Position numbers and translations under genes: made by a program
Source of the DNA: Ceraceosorus guamensis
Lineage: Eukaryota > Basidiomycota > Exobasidiomycetes > Ceraceosorales > Ceraceosoraceae
Length of the DNA: 47,510 nucleotides
NCBI RefSeq assembly: GCF_003144195.1
Contig: NW_020290104.1
Span: 1 to 47,510 of the forward strand
Reading direction: 5' to 3'
Shown: positions 11,029 through 24,400 of the stretch, one piece after another
How positions within the stretch are numbered: position 1 is the stretch's first letter
Layout: each line of letters begins with the position of its first letter
Notes under the pieces: model-generated
What the model was told of the DNA's origin: nothing
Databases searched by the model: none
What the model saw: only the letters and a program-made list of their open reading frames with translations

Positions 11029-12368
11029 TTCGCCAAGCCGACTGATGCTACGGATCGAATGTATGCGCCACCTCTTGTTGCCAAGTCTTGTGTATGCGAC
11101 TGAAAGTTGTGCTGATCTGCTTCTCTTGAGTCAGCGAGGATGGTGGGCCGCGTGCGAGTGTCCTCGATCGACACGCGCTCGCTCGCGCTCTCGTCTTGCT
11201 GCGCCAGCACGTTCAAAAGGCAGGTCTTGAATGGAAAAATCGAGAGCAGAGCAGAGCAAGGTCAGGGTCAGAGCGTCACATGACCTTCAAGGTGCTGTGC
11301 AGCAGGCGTAGTGCGTGTCGGGATGGTGTGCGGGGGGTGAAGAGCGCTCGCTGGCGAAGACTACGCTGTCAAACACTCGAAAGCGTATCTTGGTCGATTG
11401 ATGTCGAGATGCGGGCGCCGAACAGTCCGAGTCACGTCACGTCACAGTGGCCGGCCAGCCAGCCAGCCATATTTGTGCATGCATGCAGTCCGCCGAGTAT
11501 ACGACTCACGACTCAAGACTCGATCCTGCAAGAAGCGAAGATGGAATCACGAATGGAATGAAATCACGAGTCTGAGTCGATGCGGTGGGTGAATGGCACA
11601 TATGCGTGGGATGACGAGTGTGAATCTGAATGATGCGGTGCGAGTCAAAATGCAGCAACGCGTGACTGTGACTCAGACTGACTCATGACTGACTCACACT
11701 GACTCACGTGACTCAAACTCATGACTGCAATTAACCGTGAACTCGGACTCGAGACTCGTGACTCGTGACTCATGACTCATGACTGCGACTCGTGTTGACT
11801 CTTGACTGCGAATTCACAACAGATGGTGAATTTGCAATCACAATCACAATCACGAATTGAATTAAATGTGGATCTTGAATCGAATGAAAGGAATCTCTTT
11901 CCTGCGCTTCTCCGATCGGACGCGGAAAATCTTGAATCATGAATCACGATCCGAATCTTGAATGCTGAACTTGAATTCGAATGTGCATGCTGCTTGCTGC
12001 TCACGATTTGCGCTCGCTTGCTTGCTTCTTCTGTGCTGCGCTCGATTTGATTGCCGTGCGAATGAGAGGTTGCAGTGACTCGATCTGTACCTGTACCGGT
12101 ACGCGTCCCACTCTCGCCCGCACGCAGCAGCAAGCAGCCACAACTTTTTTTTGGACAATTTTGGCATTTTACGCGTTTAGCCAGCGTTCCACTTCTTCTG
12201 GGCACGGCATGGCATGGCATGGCATGCAGCTAAGCAGTCACGACGTCGAGTCGTGAGTCGTGTATAGCACGTCTCATCACCAAACATCCTCATCCTCACC
12301 CTCACCCTCACCACTTTGCTCAGCTTTCCACACCGTTGTCGGCAAAGAGCAGAAGAGGTGTGCCAAGG
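11029..12368. other. divergent promoter region, SNAP43-like gene and MDN1
   Basis: This 1.34-kb non-coding region separates two divergent genes. Contents: a tandem GTCACGTCACGTCAC block near 11434-11450, GGCCAGCCAGCCAGCC near 11452, the TGACTCA array at 11669-11779, and GAATC/AATCAC-type short repeats from about 11830 to 11960. No open frame with family resemblance was seen. Confidence 0.75.
11669..11779. promoter_or_regulatory. array of seven TGACTCA (Gcn4/AP-1-type) sites
   Basis: Perfect TGACTCA starts at 11669, 11679, 11690, 11700, 11709, 11766 and 11773, with a TGACTCG at 11759. The first five are 10, 11, 10 and 9 nt apart, close to one helical turn. A CACGTGAC E-box overlaps at 11705-11712. 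Known: TGACTCA is the consensus of bZIP factors such as Gcn4/Cpc1 and AP-1. Binding here is inferred. Confidence 0.6.
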
Positions 12369-12389
12369 ATGCCATCCCCATCCCCATCC

Positions 12390-12420
<31 letters not shown>

Positions 12421-15400
12421 ACCTCGCCTTTCATCTGCAGGCTGCTTCTGCGCGCTTCCTTCAGTCCGCACAGCATGGCACATCATCCGCACTCGCACTC
12501 GCACCCACACCCACACCCACACCCACACCCACACCCGTCGCAGCTCCATCCACCTCCAACGCCGCGCTCTCATCGTCCTCTCACGACATTTCCCTCATCA
12601 CGCAAGCATACATGGATCAAGCATCCTCTCCGCTTCACAGTCTACATGCTTGGGCGCAGATACGAGAGCGAGAGCAGGAGCAGGGGCAGGAGCAGGGGCA
12701 GGTGCAGGTGCAGGGGCAGGGGCAGCAGATGGACGTTCAGAGCGTGATGAGAGATCTGGCCGAATTGTTGTTGGAGCCGGCATACACGCTGCTGCTCGCC
12801 ACCTCTTTTGAAGCGCTCTTGCCCGAAATCATCTCAACGTGCTTGGACGAGGCTCTGCAGTCGCACCCATCTTCCTCTTCAGACGCGCAACTCACCTCTC
12901 GCTCTGCCCACCCACACACTCTACGTTTGCGGTCCGCATTCGCGACCATCGCTGCATTGCTGCCTCCTTTTCCTCAATGCTTTCCGTAAGTCGATATCGC
13001 GCCAACGGCTTGCACAAGCGTAATCGTCGCTCACACTTCGAATGATCCTTTGCGCGATCATCATAGCGCTGCATTGCGCATGGTCTGCCATCCCGCCTTC
13101 TCGAATGGCCCGCTCGCGCACCTTTCCGCGTCCGCACCTGCACAAAGTCTGTCATCCATCGACGAAGCCAAGCTGCACGTAGACGCTGACGAGCTGCTCG
13201 AAGATGGATCCGCCCTTCAGACGATGCTGCTCAGCTGGTATCGTCTTCTTCACGCCGCACCTGCTCTTTCCTCTTACTCCCCAACATCGTGGCCCACCAG
13301 GCAATTGGAGCGCATCATCACCCACCCAAATCCGGATGCCTACTCCAAGACGACCAGGTTGATAGCCATTCAGGCTTTATCGGCTCAGCAAGGCATCGCA
13401 GAGTCTACGAGGGTGGAGATGGAAGGTCGGTACGTCGGTAGGCCCGCTGCTGGCAGACTACCACTGGAGGAGAAGCAGAAGGAAGAGAAGGAAGGAGCGG
13501 TGGATGCGTGGATCGAGGTGCGCTCTTTGAACTCGTCGGCAGTCAACGTGGAGCGTGTAGATGCTTGGAACTTGGCTCTGGAGGAGTTGATCAGGTGCGA
13601 TCGGGTCCGGCATGCTCAGGAGCAGTCCAAGTCGCATGGCGGCAGCGAGGGCAGCATGCGCGTCGCGCGGGCGGATCTGGGAGCTCATACCACAATCATT
13701 GGTGGGACACTGGTGTTCAAGATTGTGCCACTGCAGGACTTCGCGCAAGGGCTTCCTGCCGCAGTAGAACCGCCCGCTCAACGATCCCGCTTCATCGAGA
13801 CCGAAGCGCTGCAAAAGCCCTTGACTGATCTTGTTCGGCTGTTGGCGCTACGCCGGCCTATTCTTTTGTCCGGACCGCCAGCCTGCGGCAAGACGTCGCT
13901 ACTGGAGCACTTGTGTGCGTGCATGCGCTCGTCGGAGAGCTCGACCTCCTCCAATCTCCCCATACTCTCGCTACATTTAGGCGATCAATCAGGACTCGAT
14001 GCCAAGGCTCTTTTGGGCAGCTTCGTCTCATCCCCCACCCGACCAGGCACATTCGAATGGTCCGAAGGAGCTTTGACTCGGGCAGTCCGACTTGGACTCT
14101 GGGTCGTCTTGGAAGATATCGATCGAGCATCCGGCGAGATCCTTTCTCTGATCAAGCCGCTCGCGCAAGCGTTGGGATCTGCCAACACGCCGGGCGGTAG
14201 GCCACAAATAGATTTGGGATGTCGAGGCAAGGTACAAGCGGGACACGGATTTGCGCTGTTCGCTACGCGAAACGTGCATGCTTCTCGAGCGAACGCTTCG
14301 ACGCTCGATGATGCCAATGCCTTGCCGCCGTCCGCGGTCTTTATGGGACATTGGCACTGGAACAACGTGGACATGCTCTCGCCCAGCCTAGACGACGTGC
14401 AAGAGATTTTGCGCCGCATGTTCCCTCGACTGGCGGAGGCGCAAGATGGAGCGCTAAGTCGCATGGTGAGCGTTTGGAGCTCTGCTGCTGCGCTCTCCTC
14501 GCGTCTGGCCAAGAGGTCTGGTGGCGCTAGTACGAACGGTACGAGATCCGGCTCGAGGAGAAATGTGTCGGTGAGGGATCTGGTCAAGTGGGCTGGGCGA
14601 GTGGAGGCCATGTTGAGCTCGGCTGGAAGAGCGGCTTTAAATCCTTTTGCGAATCAGGCGATGCAAGATGAGATCTTTGCGGAGGCTTGCGATGTCTTTT
14701 TGGGCGCTTTGGCCCCTCCGTGAGTAGGGGTGTGGTGCGGACGCTGCTGCTTCGTGAGGTTTCTGACAAGACTTGGCAACACTCGTTTTGACGGCATCTT
14801 TGATCCGCCTTGTGACTCACCAGAGCGTCTGCTCTGTTGACAGCACCTGCTGGCGCCAACGCCGTGCGCAAGCTGTCTGCCAGCAACGAAGCATATGCGG
14901 AACTTCTCGAGAGCTTGGCGACGGGTCTTGGTCTCTCTACCGAAAGTGCATGCTTCGCGATTCAAGGCCGTACTCCCGAGCTCGTGCTGCGCTCTTCGCA
15001 GAGCGGCGCACATCGACCTGGAGAGGCCCAGCAAGGCACGCACGTTCGCATAGGCCGAGTCGAGTTGAGTCGCGCACCTCGTGGGACCTATCAGACAGCA
15101 GCAGCGCCTCCAGCGAACAGCTTCGCAATGACTCGACCGGCCTTGCTTCTCCTGGAGCGACTGGCTGCTTGTGTGTCTCACGCAGAACCGGTCTTGATGG
15201 TCGGGGAGACGGGAACGGGCAAAACGACCATTGTTCAGCACCTCGCTTCCATGCTTGGAAGACCGCTGACGGCGCTCAATCTCAGTCAACAGACCGAAAG
15301 CAGCGATCTGCTAGGCGCTTTCAAACCGCTCGATGCCAAGTTGCCGGCAACCGAACTTCACAACGCGTGGCTGGAGCTGTTCGAAAAGACCTTTTCGGCA

Positions 15401-18400
15401 AGAAGAAATGCGCGCTTTGTGGATGCGGAGAGGAAAGCTTTTGCGCAAGCCAGGTGGTCAAGATTGGCTGCTCTGTGGAACGAGTCTGCTAAGATGGCGG
15501 CTACGAGACGTCGTAAGGAGGAGCAGCAAGGATCGAGCGGAGAGGCGCCGAGCAGAAGCTCGCCGGGAGCTACGTCTCGCAAGAAGAGGCGAACGGACGA
15601 TGGGCCTTTTACCAGAGATGAAGCGCTGGACATGGCCTGGCAAGAATTTGCGGAAAAAGCCCGACAATTCGAGATCCATCATGCCACAAAGAAGCGCAAT
15701 TTCGTCTTTAGCTTCGTCGAGGGTCCGCTAGTCCGCGCGCTGCGCACAGGTGCTTGGGTGCTGCTAGACGAGGTCAATTTGGCCGCTCCGGAGACGATCG
15801 ATTGTCTTTCGGCCCTCTTGCAATCGAGCTCCAGCAGCCTCGTGCTGACGGAGAGAGGTGATCTGGAGCCGGTGCCTCGTCATCCGGACTTTAGAATCTT
15901 TGCCTGCATGAATCCAGCCACGGATGTAGGCAAGCGAGATTTGCCAGGTAGTCTGCGTAGCAGGTTCACGGAGCTGTACGTGCCTAGTCCGGCGGCAGAT
16001 CGAGAAGCGCTCACTTCCATTGTGGACAAGTATGTGGGACACTTGGCGCATGGAGATCGATCGGCCATCATGGATGTTGCGGAGACGTACTGGGAACTAC
16101 GCACGCTCGCGGATGATCACGAGCTTGCGGACGGGGCGAATCAGAGGCCGCACTACTCTATACGCACCTTGTCGCGTGCCCTGACCTTTGCGGCAGACGT
16201 GTCGGCCACGTACGGACTGCGACGAGCGCTCTGGGAAGGTTTCATCATGGCTTTCGTGTTGCTGCTGGATGAGAAGAGCGCCAAGATTGCCCGCGACATC
16301 TTGCAACGACGCGTCCTCTCGCGCGCCAAGAACGCAAATGCTGCGGCTAGCTTTGTGCCAGCTGCACCCGACTCGAACACGTGCGTGCAGGTGGGATCTT
16401 TTTGGTTGGAAAGAGGACCTTTGGAATTGGATGCTGCGGAGGATTATGTCCTCACGCCTTCTGTGCAGGAGAAACTCGTGGGACTTGCGAGAGCAGTCGT
16501 TACGCGACGCAACCCCGTGCTGATCCAAGGACCTACATCTGCGGGAAAGACGAGCGCGGTAGAGTACCTCGCTAGAAGGACGGGACATCGTTTTGTGCGC
16601 ATCAACAATCACGAGCACACGGATATCCAAGAGTACATTGGCTCGTACGCTTCGGATGCCGATTCCGCAAGGCTCGTCTTCCACGAAGGCTTGCTGGTTC
16701 GCGCTCTGCGGAACGGGGACTGGATCGTCCTGGACGAGCTCAACTTGGCGCCCACCGATGTTCTGGAAGCTCTGAACAGACTGCTAGACGATAATAGGGA
16801 GCTCGTCATACCCGAGACTGGCGAAGTCGTGCGACCTCATCCTCACTTTATGCTCTTTGCGACGCAGAACCCTCCAGGTCTGTACGCAGGTCGCAAAGTC
16901 CTGAGCCGCGCTTTCCGAAACCGGTTTTTGGAGATCCACTTTGATGATGTGCCGCAGGCGGAGCTTGAAGTCATCTTGACGCACCGATGCTCCATCGCTC
17001 CTTCCTACGCCAACAAGATTGTCGCGGTATTCGTGGAGCTGCAAAAACGTAGACAGGCGGGAAGAGTGTTCGACACCAAACAGGCTTTCGTCACCCTTCG
17101 AGATCTTTTCAGATGGGGACAAAGAGAGGCGGTGGGGTATCAAGAGTTGGCGCATAATGGCTACATGCTCATTGCGGAAAGAGCTAGGAGAGCAGACGAT
17201 AAGGTCACCGTTCGACAGGTCATCGAGCAGGTCATGCGCGTCAAGATCGACGAAAAGGCGCTCTATGACTTGAGGGGTCAAGCGTCCGCTCGACTGAGCG
17301 GCGGAATCGCTCAGCGTTTGAAATTGGAAGCTTTGCGAGCTGGAATCGTCTGGACCGAAGCGATGCAGAGGATGCTGTGCCTCGTAGCTGCTGCTCTGCA
17401 GTATGACGAGCCCGTGCTGCTCGTGGGAGAGACGGGTGCGGGCAAGACGAGCGTGTGCGAAGTGCTCGCTGCTGCGATGGGAAGAGAGCTTCATCAAGTC
17501 AATTGCCACCAGAATACGGATGCGGCCGACTTGCTCGGAGGTCAACGACCTTTGAGGAATCGAGCGGCTCGACAGGCTCATGCGAGAGCAGTCGCTCTCG
17601 AAGCGCTTGCTTTGGTGCACGATCCTCTTGCTGATGCAAGCAGCGAGGCGGATCTGGAAGATCTCGCTGCTGCACTAGCAAAGAATGCTTCCGCAAGTAC
17701 CGAGCCTGTCCTGACGACCGCATTGCAAGCTGTCCATCGCGCTATGGCTCTGTTCGAATGGCAAGATGGTCCGCTGGTGCAAGCGATGCGCCACGGCAAT
17801 CATTTGCTGCTCGACGAAATCTCCTTGGCAGACGATAGCGTGCTAGAGCGACTCAACTCTGTGCTCGAGCCCGGTAGAACGCTCGTACTGGCTGAACGCA
17901 CGGGCGCTTCGCTGGACAAGACGGCCGAGGGCGCGCTCGACTCGGCTCATCTGCGCGCTGCGTCGGGCTTTCAGGTCGTCGCCACCATGAACCCGGGAGG
18001 CGATTACGGCAAGAAGGAACTCAGCCCTGCGCTGAGGAACCGCTTTACGGAGATATGGGTGCCGCACGTGGAGGATCGGACGGACTTGATGCGCATTTTG
18101 GATGCGAAGTGGAACGGCCCCGAGTTGCAGCGGTGGGGCGCCCCCATGCTGGACTTTACGCACTGGTTCATCGCAGAAGTGGGAGGACGGGATCAGGCAA
18201 ACTTGGGCGTGAGGGATTTGCTCGCTTGGACGACTTTCATCAATCAGACGGCCAAGGTGGTGCTTGAAGAGCAAAAGGCTTTTGTTCACGGCGCTATGAT
18301 GGTCATCGTGGATGGCGTGGGATCGCTTCCCGCTACCGCTGCGATGACCCCTGCTGGAGTGCGCGCGCTGCGCACTCGATGCGTGGCGCAGCTTCATGAT

Positions 18401-21400
18401 GTGGTGCGCTCCGTCGGCAATTCGACGATGCATATGGGGGAGAAAGACCTGCTGACGGTGCGTCGGACATCTACGCACTTTTCTATCGGTCCATTTTCTG
18501 TACGCAGAAAGGACGCATTGTCGGACATGGAAGCGTCTGAAGCGAACGACTTTAGCTTCGAGGCGAGGACGACGGCGAGCAATGCGATGCGCGTCCTTCG
18601 AGCGCTCTGCGTGCCTCGGAAAGCCATCCTGCTCGAAGGCAGTCCTGGAGCGGGCAAGACGAGCTTGATTGCGGCTCTGGCGAGAGCTAGTGGGAATGCG
18701 CTCACGAGAATCAACTTGTCGGATCAGACGGAGCTGACGGACTTGTTTGGTGGAGACCTTCCGCTCGAGGGCGGAGCTGCTGGACAATTCGAGTGGAGGG
18801 ATGCTGCGTTTTTGAGAGCTATGCAGGCGGGCGATTGGTGAGTCCAGCTCCGCGCGCGTCTGTGTTTCTGCTGTCCGAGTGTGCGGCCGGACGCTGACCT
18901 TTGTAGGCGCGTGTCGTCGGCTGGGCAGGGTGCTGCTCGACGAGATGAACTTGGCATCTCAGACCGTGCTGGAAGGACTCAATTCTTGTCTTGATCACAG
19001 AGGCACGGTCTACGTCCCGGAACTAGGGCGCACTTTCACAAAGCACGAAGACTTTAGACTTTTTGCGGCGCAAAATCCTCATCATCAAGGCGGTGGTCGC
19101 AAAGGCTTGCCAAAGTCCTTTTTGAACCGCTTCACAAAGGTTCACGTGGATGAGCTTGAAGCTGGAGATATCCTCACCATTTGCGCTCACCTCTATCCCG
19201 CTTTCGATCAGCGGGATTTGAGCCGCATGATCGAGTTCAATGCTCGTCTGTACGATGCTGCCATGGTCACCCGGAGCATGGGCAGGGCGGGAGCGCCTTG
19301 GGAGTTCAATTTGCGGGACCTCTTGCGCTGGCTTTCGCTTTTGCACTCCGATCTAGGACTCAATTGGCGCCGTAGCCCTGTGCAGCACTTGTCCACTCTC
19401 TTCTTGCAGCGTTTCAGGAACAAACGCGATCAAAGGGCTGCAGCTGCTATCTATCAACAGATCTGGGGAGAAGAGATCGACGTCGATCATCGTCCACAAC
19501 CTACGGTCACGCCCAAGTTCCTGCAAGTGGGTCACGCGGTGTTGCCTCGCTTGCCACGCCACGCAGAGGATCATGCAAAGCTGGCGTTTCCCAAACACAT
19601 TTTACCGGCTATGGAAACGCTCATCGATTGTGTTCACCTCGGCTGGCTCGCTATTCTTACAGGACCCAGCGGCGCAGGAAAGACTTCTGCTGTAAAATTG
19701 CTTGCTCAGCTTGCGGGAGCTCGTTTGGAGGAGCTGTGCATGAGTTCGGGCATAGATGCTATGGATGTGCTGGGCACTTTTGAGCAGGCGGACCCTTTGT
19801 TGGACATTCGTGGAGACTTGACGAGACTGGACCATGCTCTGCAAGCCCTCGAAAGCTCGCAACTTGCTGCTTTACCTGACCACGACCAGCTCGATGCCGC
19901 GCGCCAACGCGTTGCTCAGCTCCTGTCGAGTGGGGGCGCGATGACAGACGATCAACAGACGCAGCTCATCGCTTACATAGAGCCGCTGGCTCTCGTCGAC
20001 GAAACATTCGCAGTACGGGAGGCGCTAGAGGGCGTCGCAAAAGCGGCCAAAGCTGCAGCTAGTCAGGCTGGACGCTTCGAGTGGCACGATGGCCCCCTGG
20101 TGCGAGCCATGAAGCGCGGCGACTGGCTCCTGATCGACGACGCAAACTTGTGCTCCGCATCGGTTTTGGATCGTCTCAATTCTCTTTTCGAGGAAGGTGG
20201 CTCTCTCATACTCAGCGAGCGCGGCGTCATCGATGGAGAGATTCAGGTCGTCAGAGCACATCCCTCATTCAGAGTCTTTATGGCCTTGGACCCTCAGCAT
20301 GGCGAGCTTAGTCGAGCGATGAGGAATCGAGGCATCGAAGTGTACGTCCCTGCTCCAGACGCTTCTACGCCCGACAACCTAGCGAAGCACCTCTCGACCT
20401 TGCTGCCCCGAAGCTCTGCCAGTGCTTTGGCATTGGCACGCTTCCGGATCGATGAGCGCTCGAACGAGCTGCAACGCGAAGCGGCCTGCGTCCACATCGT
20501 CCAAGCTTTACCTGCGCACTTGTTGACCCTGGCCCTGCGAGCCTCTTCATCGACGGCCACGGAACTGGACGCGGCGGTCGTCGAGTATTTCCGAACCCAC
20601 GCGATTCAAAATCATGCCTTGGCCAGGAGCACAGCTTTTGCCCAAACAACCGCTCTGGACTTGGCAGTGCTAAGCTCTTTTGGACCTGACCTCCGTACGA
20701 ATGCCGCCACCGCTAGCGGCACTGCTGATCAAGACATGTTCGGGCAAGCTATCGCACTGCTCGTCCAGACGACCGTGGAGCTCTCAAAGCTCAAGTCCAC
20801 TGCGCAGGCATCCTTGTCAAAGAGCGATGATGCGTTGACGGCCCTCGAATGGTCCGCCCTTCGTTTTGGTGGGCGCTCGTTTGAGCGCAAAGCAGAACCG
20901 CCGGTGATCTTTGCGCTTGCTGTTTCGGTGTCGCAAGTAGCCCAGCAAATTGTTCCGACAAGCGACGCATCGTCGTGTCATTCTGTCGCACAGCTGGTCG
21001 ACATTGCATCGTATCTAGGTAGTCTTTCAGCCCAATCGCCCAACTTCGACTACTCTTCGGCACGCGTCCTTATCAAGCTGATGTTTCAGGCTGCTGCACA
21101 GCTGGCGCAAAACGACGCCCATGCGCAACAGGCGTCTCAGATCGTCGGCGTATTGCAACAGCTTGACTCCAATGTGACATTGATCACGGGCCTGGCGATG
21201 AGGGAGATTTGGGCAATGTGTCTGGGTCATGGCCAAGATGATGTCGAGGCGGCGTCGGCCGCGGCAAACATCATTCGCCTGCTCCATCTTGTGCCCCGTC
21301 AAGCGCTTCAACCCGGTGAGTAGCTCGCCGGTACGCAGACGCGCGCACTCTCTTCAAAGCTGACATGACGTTGTCCTCACAGACCTAGCGCGTACCTCGA

Positions 21401-24400
21401 TCGATGTAGCCGCGACGCTCACATCCCCCGACAAGGCCTGGCAGGCCAATCAGCGCGCCGAGCTGTTGGACATCGCAAGCAGACTGTCTGCGCAGCTCCA
21501 GGCTGCATCGGTCGTGGGCCCCACGCACCTCGAACAAAATGTGCAGCCACACGAGCACGTAGCGCGAGCACTTGTGGCTTGCGAGACGGGACTGAAGCAT
21601 TGCGCTCGAGCAGCTGGCCTCGACGACTTTGCTCATCGGCGCACGTGCCTCGACGCGTTCATGAGAGCTGCGTGTAACGACAGCTCTTATGACCTGACGT
21701 CTCTTGTCTCGCTCAAGAGAGACGCATGGAAGGCGCGCGTTGCCGGGGGCTTGCACCCTGCGAGTTCTCCGGCGCAAAGCTCGGGTGATCTGGCTTGGAC
21801 CGCAAAATTGTGGGATCTGGACGCAGCGTTTAGCCCGGCAGATCTCTTGGGCCCACTGAGGCTCCAAATCGCCGTCAAGATCGGGTGCGTGTTTCTCACC
21901 GAGCGACTGGTACTCCTCATCAACTGCTGACATTGTCCTCCTGTTCGTTGTGTCACTTCATAGCTCTCCAAAGTCCGTCTCTTTGGCGGAACTTGCTGCT
22001 CATAAGCGTGAAGCAGCACGCGTAGCTGAACTCTTCAACTTGGAGTTGTCTCTCCGCGCACCCCCTCGTGCTGCTCGGCTTTATGCTGCGCTACAGCGCC
22101 TTGTGCGAGAGGTGGGTCTTTGGATGTGCCGTGATCTCTCTTCCACATTTGCTGACCGCTTATACCTTTGCCTCCAGCTTACTAATGCACTCATCCCACT
22201 CCTGGCTAGCGAGGCATCCGTGCAGCTACGAGACTTTGCGCACCGCTTCGTGCGCGACGAAGCCATAACGCTCGACGATTTTGAGGCGCTTGTCGCGCAT
22301 TTGGACAGCACGGATCCCGCTGCACGTTTGCCGGTACTGAACATCTGGCTTGAGATGGTTGAGTATCTTTTGCGCGTAGGCTCCACGGATCACGCCGATG
22401 GCTTGATGCGCTTGGGTCTTGCTTGGATGAACGCGTCTCGCGGTATGCTCACTCTGTTCCACCCCAACGTGGCTGTCGATCCTCTGGTCACAGAGCGCAC
22501 CCAAGGAGGACTGTCCGCCTGGCAAGGTGTGCGTCTCCAAGCGCAGATCGATGTCGCCACGCGGGCAGAAGCTCTGCTCACTGGCAATTCTAGCAGTCCG
22601 CTGACGCGCTCGCTGATGGCAAAGCATGCGGCATTGATGCTCGAGCAGCCTGGGGCGGCCGATCGGGCTCTCGTTCGAGAGCCTGATCTCTCAAAGCTCA
22701 CCTCTTTGCATCGGGAGGTCAGCACCTTTGTGCAGACTGTGTATCAAAGAGGTTTGCTCGCGCAGCTAGCAACAGAACAGCATCTCGACAGTCTCCCAAC
22801 AGACTTTGAAGCCAGGGAACAAGATTTGCAGGTCACTCTGGGCGCTTTCCGACAGCGTCTGTCTGCAGTCCACCGCTCTTCGATGGAAGACCTCATAGCA
22901 CCGATTCTCGTTGTCCTAGACGGCACGCGCTTGGGTCTGCGGGTGTTGGCGCAAGCCGTCAAAGTCCAAGGCCAGACCGAAAGTAGCAAGAGGCATTCCG
23001 AACTTTTGAGCGCCCTGACCAGCTTTCCCACGATACGGGCCACTCAGCTCTATTCCAAGCTTCAGCTGCCCGTGCGGCTCAAGGAGCAGGGAAAAGCGAG
23101 CGCACTCTCTGCTTCGCTGCTGCTCACAGCGGTCGCTTGCATCAGCGAAGACGTCTCGAAAGGCGTGAGCCTCCAATCTATCTTGCAACGCCTTGTTGTG
23201 GTCTATGATCAGATCTACCAACTCTGGGTACTCGATCGGGACAGAGAGCGCCGCGCTCAAGAGCAAGAAGCGAGTTTGTACAAGTCGCGCAACTTGGACA
23301 ATTTGATTCAAGACGAAGCTGCTGCGGAGGAGGCCGAGTTTCTCGAGCTCTTTCCCGAGTTTGAAGACGTCATGGAAACTGGATACGATACCAGAACACC
23401 ACAGCCACCTTCGGCAAATGTGTCCATGACAAGCTTGAGCAAAGACCACATCAGCAGCCTCTATCATCTTCACTCGGCCATCTTTGGGACTTCTTCTCCT
23501 CAGGTCAGCGTGCGAGCATCGGCGCTGCTGCAGTCGCTACGCAAAGATGTCCTGCAACGTGCGCTCCTGGCGTCACGTGAGACCCTGCCCGAGGCGCTCG
23601 ACCAAATTAGCGCGCCGTTGTCAGTTCATATGGTCACCCAAAGTGCTCTCACGCCCAATTCTTCGACTTCGCCGGCCCCCGACTTTTACACGGCGGCAAA
23701 CCCGCCTCAGACGACCAAAGCAGTTGCGATTGTCGAGCGACTCCGAGAAAAGCTCACTGCCTTGATCACTGAATGGCCCGAGCAGATGGTACTGCAGCAC
23801 ATCCGAGAACGTTGTGAAGCTATACTGCGCCTCGACAGCGGCTTGCCAGTCGCTAGGATCCTTGCAGCTCTGGAACAACTACTGGTCCACACCGAAGATT
23901 GGGAAGGATATGCGAGCTCAGCAACTAGCCTCAAAACCTCTCGGGATGAGATCATTGGGCAGATTATTGAGTGGCGTCGCCTCGAGCTGGAATGCTGGTC
24001 GAGCCTTTTGGATACGCAAGCTGAGCGATTTGCAGCGCCTACCGCGGACTTCTGGTTTCAGCTCTTCGAGGTCGCGGTAAGGGGTATGCAGGCAGCTACC
24101 ATGGAAGGCACCGGACAAGCGCAAGACCATCTCCAAAAGCTGATTGCTTTGCTGGACCAGTACGTCCGATCGAGCACTTTCGGGACGTTTGGGCCTCGTT
24201 TAGAGCTGCTACACTCATTCTCGACCTTCCTGGATGCTCTGGTCGGCGGTAGCTTGCCCCAGGAAGAATGGCTCGGTCTCGACAAGGTCGCGACAGTACT
24301 CCAGAACGTCAATAACTTCTACGGGCAGCTCAAGCCCAAGGTCGAAGAGACACTGCACAGGCAGCGCGATGCAATCGAGAAGGAAATTCGAGATTTTGTA

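Noticed and set aside
11640-11960. Repeats before MDN1 as transposon ends or a CRISPR-like array
   Set aside because: Units are short, variable and lack spacers of constant length, target duplications or an adjacent transposase. They fit regulatory sites or simple repeats.
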